Of a DNA stretch of 5,763 nt, positions 4,517 through 5,763 are shown piece after piece. Within the stretch, counting starts at the first letter, position 1; every line of letters begins with the position of its first letter. The DNA is from an uncultured Methylococcaceae bacterium (GTDB lineage Bacteria; Pseudomonadota; Gammaproteobacteria; Methylococcales; Methylomonadaceae), in the NCBI GenBank assembly GCA_903839795.1, contig CAIMDR010000411.1:1-5763 (forward strand), read 5' to 3'. The translations under genes and the position numbers were made by a program. The notes beneath the pieces were generated by a model. The model was not told the origin of the DNA. It worked only from the letters and a program-made list of their open reading frames with translations, and made no database searches.

Positions 4517-5763
4517 TTAGCCCCCGGAAATGTTTCGGTATTGTCTTGAGAATGGTGGTTTATGGGCATAAACAAGCAGACCAAAAAATAAAACTGGCAG
4601 TACGATAATAAAAGGCATGTCACCCCGGTTTGCATAAGGTGTCATGCCGGCCATGGGTGTTATCGTTTCAGTGAGTACCGTGGCGGTAAACAAAGCAGCC
4701 TGACTAATGATTTTTCCATCAGGCGCAATAACGGCGGTCACTCCGGTATTGGTGGCTCGCAGCATAAATCGACCGGTTTCCAGTGCACGCATTCTGGCCA
4801 TTTGCAGATGTTGATACGGTTCTATGGAGTTGCCAAACCAACCATCATTAGTGACATTAACCAGATAAGCGGCATCGGGCAAGCCTGTTAAACCGGCATC
4901 CCCAAAGGCATCTTCATAACAAATGGAGGTTATAAAAGTATAACCGCCGGCTTTTAACAAAGGTTGGTCGATGTCGCCAGGCGTAAAATTGCCCAGTTTT
5001 ATCGCCAGATTGTTTAAGATAAAACCGGAAACAGGTTGCCAGGGTAAATATTCACCGAAGGGTAATAAGTGTTTTTTGCGATACAGGCCGGTTTCTTTAC
5101 CCAGCGTCATCACGGCATTGTATTTTTCATCGGTTAAATTGTCATGTACAGGAAGGCTGACAATTAAATCCGTATTATGTTGTTTGGCGGCATTGCTCAA
5201 GGGCTGTAAAAACCAGTCATCGACCTCTGATAAATAGGCTGGAATGGACGTTTCAGGCCAAATAATAACAGCGGAATCCCAATGGGCTTCTGTCAGTCCT
5301 TTATAAAGTTGTAGCGTTTTAAGCTTATTCTCTGGCCGCCATTTTTGATCTTGGGTTATATTGCCTTGAATTAAAGAGACCTGCACCGGTTTGCCGATGG
5401 CGTGAGTCCATTTTACCGTCTGCAAGACACTGCCTGTCGCCCATAAGGTAATTATAAAAGCGGTTAATAATAGTCCGTGTCTTCTGGTTTGAAAAATAAA
5501 AGCCACAGAGGACGCAGTTAAAGCCACTAAAAACCCCGTGCCATAAACCCCTATTATAGGAATATAACCCGCCAAAGGCGTTTCCAGTTGCGAGTAAGCA
5601 CTTTGCAGCCAGGGAAAACCGTTTAGTAAGCAATTTCCACGAAAATATTCAATCAATAGCCAAACAACAGTCATGACCCATACTGAAGTGAGTACTCTAT
5701 TGTCAGGCAGTATTTTTACAGAAAAGTACCCCGCCAGTGCCGGAAACAAAGCCCAAAAACCAA
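4517..5763 (-). CDS. lnt: Apolipoprotein N-acyltransferase (Lnt), N-terminus beyond window
   Basis: Lnt is an inner-membrane enzyme that moves an acyl chain from a phospholipid to the N-terminal cysteine of apolipoproteins, the last maturation step before Lol sorting in Gram-negative bacteria. The window holds 414 C-terminal residues. The frame stays open to the right edge (GFWALFPALAGYF), so about 100 N-terminal residues, with the first membrane helices, are missing. Visible parts are several membrane segments, the periplasmic nitrilase-fold domain, and a last membrane helix (FIIVLPVLFFGLLVYAH). The catalytic triad is present: Glu in IWPETSIP, Lys in YRKKHLLPFGEYLP and Cys in SICYEDAFG. The Lys-Cys spacing is 52 residues, as in E. 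coli. NVTNDGWFG and LRATNTGVTAVIAPDG are family blocks. The TTG at 5749 is not the real start. Confidence 0.96.
   Translation of the reverse strand, partial: GFWALFPALAGYFSVKILPDNRVLTSVWVMTVVWLLIEYFRGNCLLNGFPWLQSAYSQLETPLAGYIPIIGVYGTGFLVALTASSVAFIFQTRRHGLLLTAFIITLWATGSVLQTVKWTHAIGKPVQVSLIQGNITQDQKWRPENKLKTLQLYKGLTEAHWDSAVIIWPETSIPAYLSEVDDWFLQPLSNAAKQHNTDLIVSLPVHDNLTDEKYNAVMTLGKETGLYRKKHLLPFGEYLPWQPVSGFILNNLAIKLGNFTPGDIDQPLLKAGGYTFITSICYEDAFGDAGLTGLPDAAYLVNVTNDGWFGNSIEPYQHLQMARMRALETGRFMLRATNTGVTAVIAPDGKIISQAALFTATVLTETITPMAGMTPYANRGDMPFIIVLPVLFFGLLVYAHKPPFSRQYRNISGG

Noticed and set aside
4971..5633. Open frames of 88 and 102 codons within lnt
   Set aside because: They overlap the catalytic and membrane parts of Lnt, whose frame is clearly the coding one.

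Overview
The window looks like a piece of a gammaproteobacterial chromosome. It carries ApaG/ApaH, the peptidoglycan-recycling ligase Mpl and the lipoprotein N-acyltransferase Lnt, all typical of a Gram-negative cell. A gas-vesicle locus lies at the left edge, so the organism is probably aquatic and buoyant. The sequence is AT-leaning. A more exact placement, such as a gas-vesiculate methanotroph of the Methylococcales, is only a guess.

Left part (1-1138). Two tandem gvpA genes, the second cut by the window edge, are read leftwards. Upstream lies a well-formed sigma-54 (-24/-12) promoter, then a very AT-rich tract with an IHF-like site. Further right are a perfect 17-bp inverted repeat followed by six T's and a stretch with no clear gene. 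That stretch contains two competing signals: a short leftward open frame, possibly a gene relic, and on the + strand a set of nested complementary segments that would fold into a three-way-junction RNA.

Middle (1139-3081). A small secreted lipocalin-like protein is read leftwards, followed further right by apaG-apaH, also leftward and 4 bases apart. ApaH hydrolyses diadenosine tetraphosphate; ApaG is its usual operon partner.

Right part (3082-5763). mpl is read rightwards from a TTG start, divergent from apaG. Its stop codon abuts the stop codon of lnt, which is read leftwards and loses its N-terminus at the right edge. Mpl feeds recycled murein tripeptide back into cell-wall synthesis, and Lnt completes lipoprotein acylation in the inner membrane. 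Both are envelope housekeeping functions, but they lie on opposite strands and do not form an operon.

The core genes are ordinary. The parts most worth a second look are the gvpA promoter region and the unexplained 600-1130 interval.
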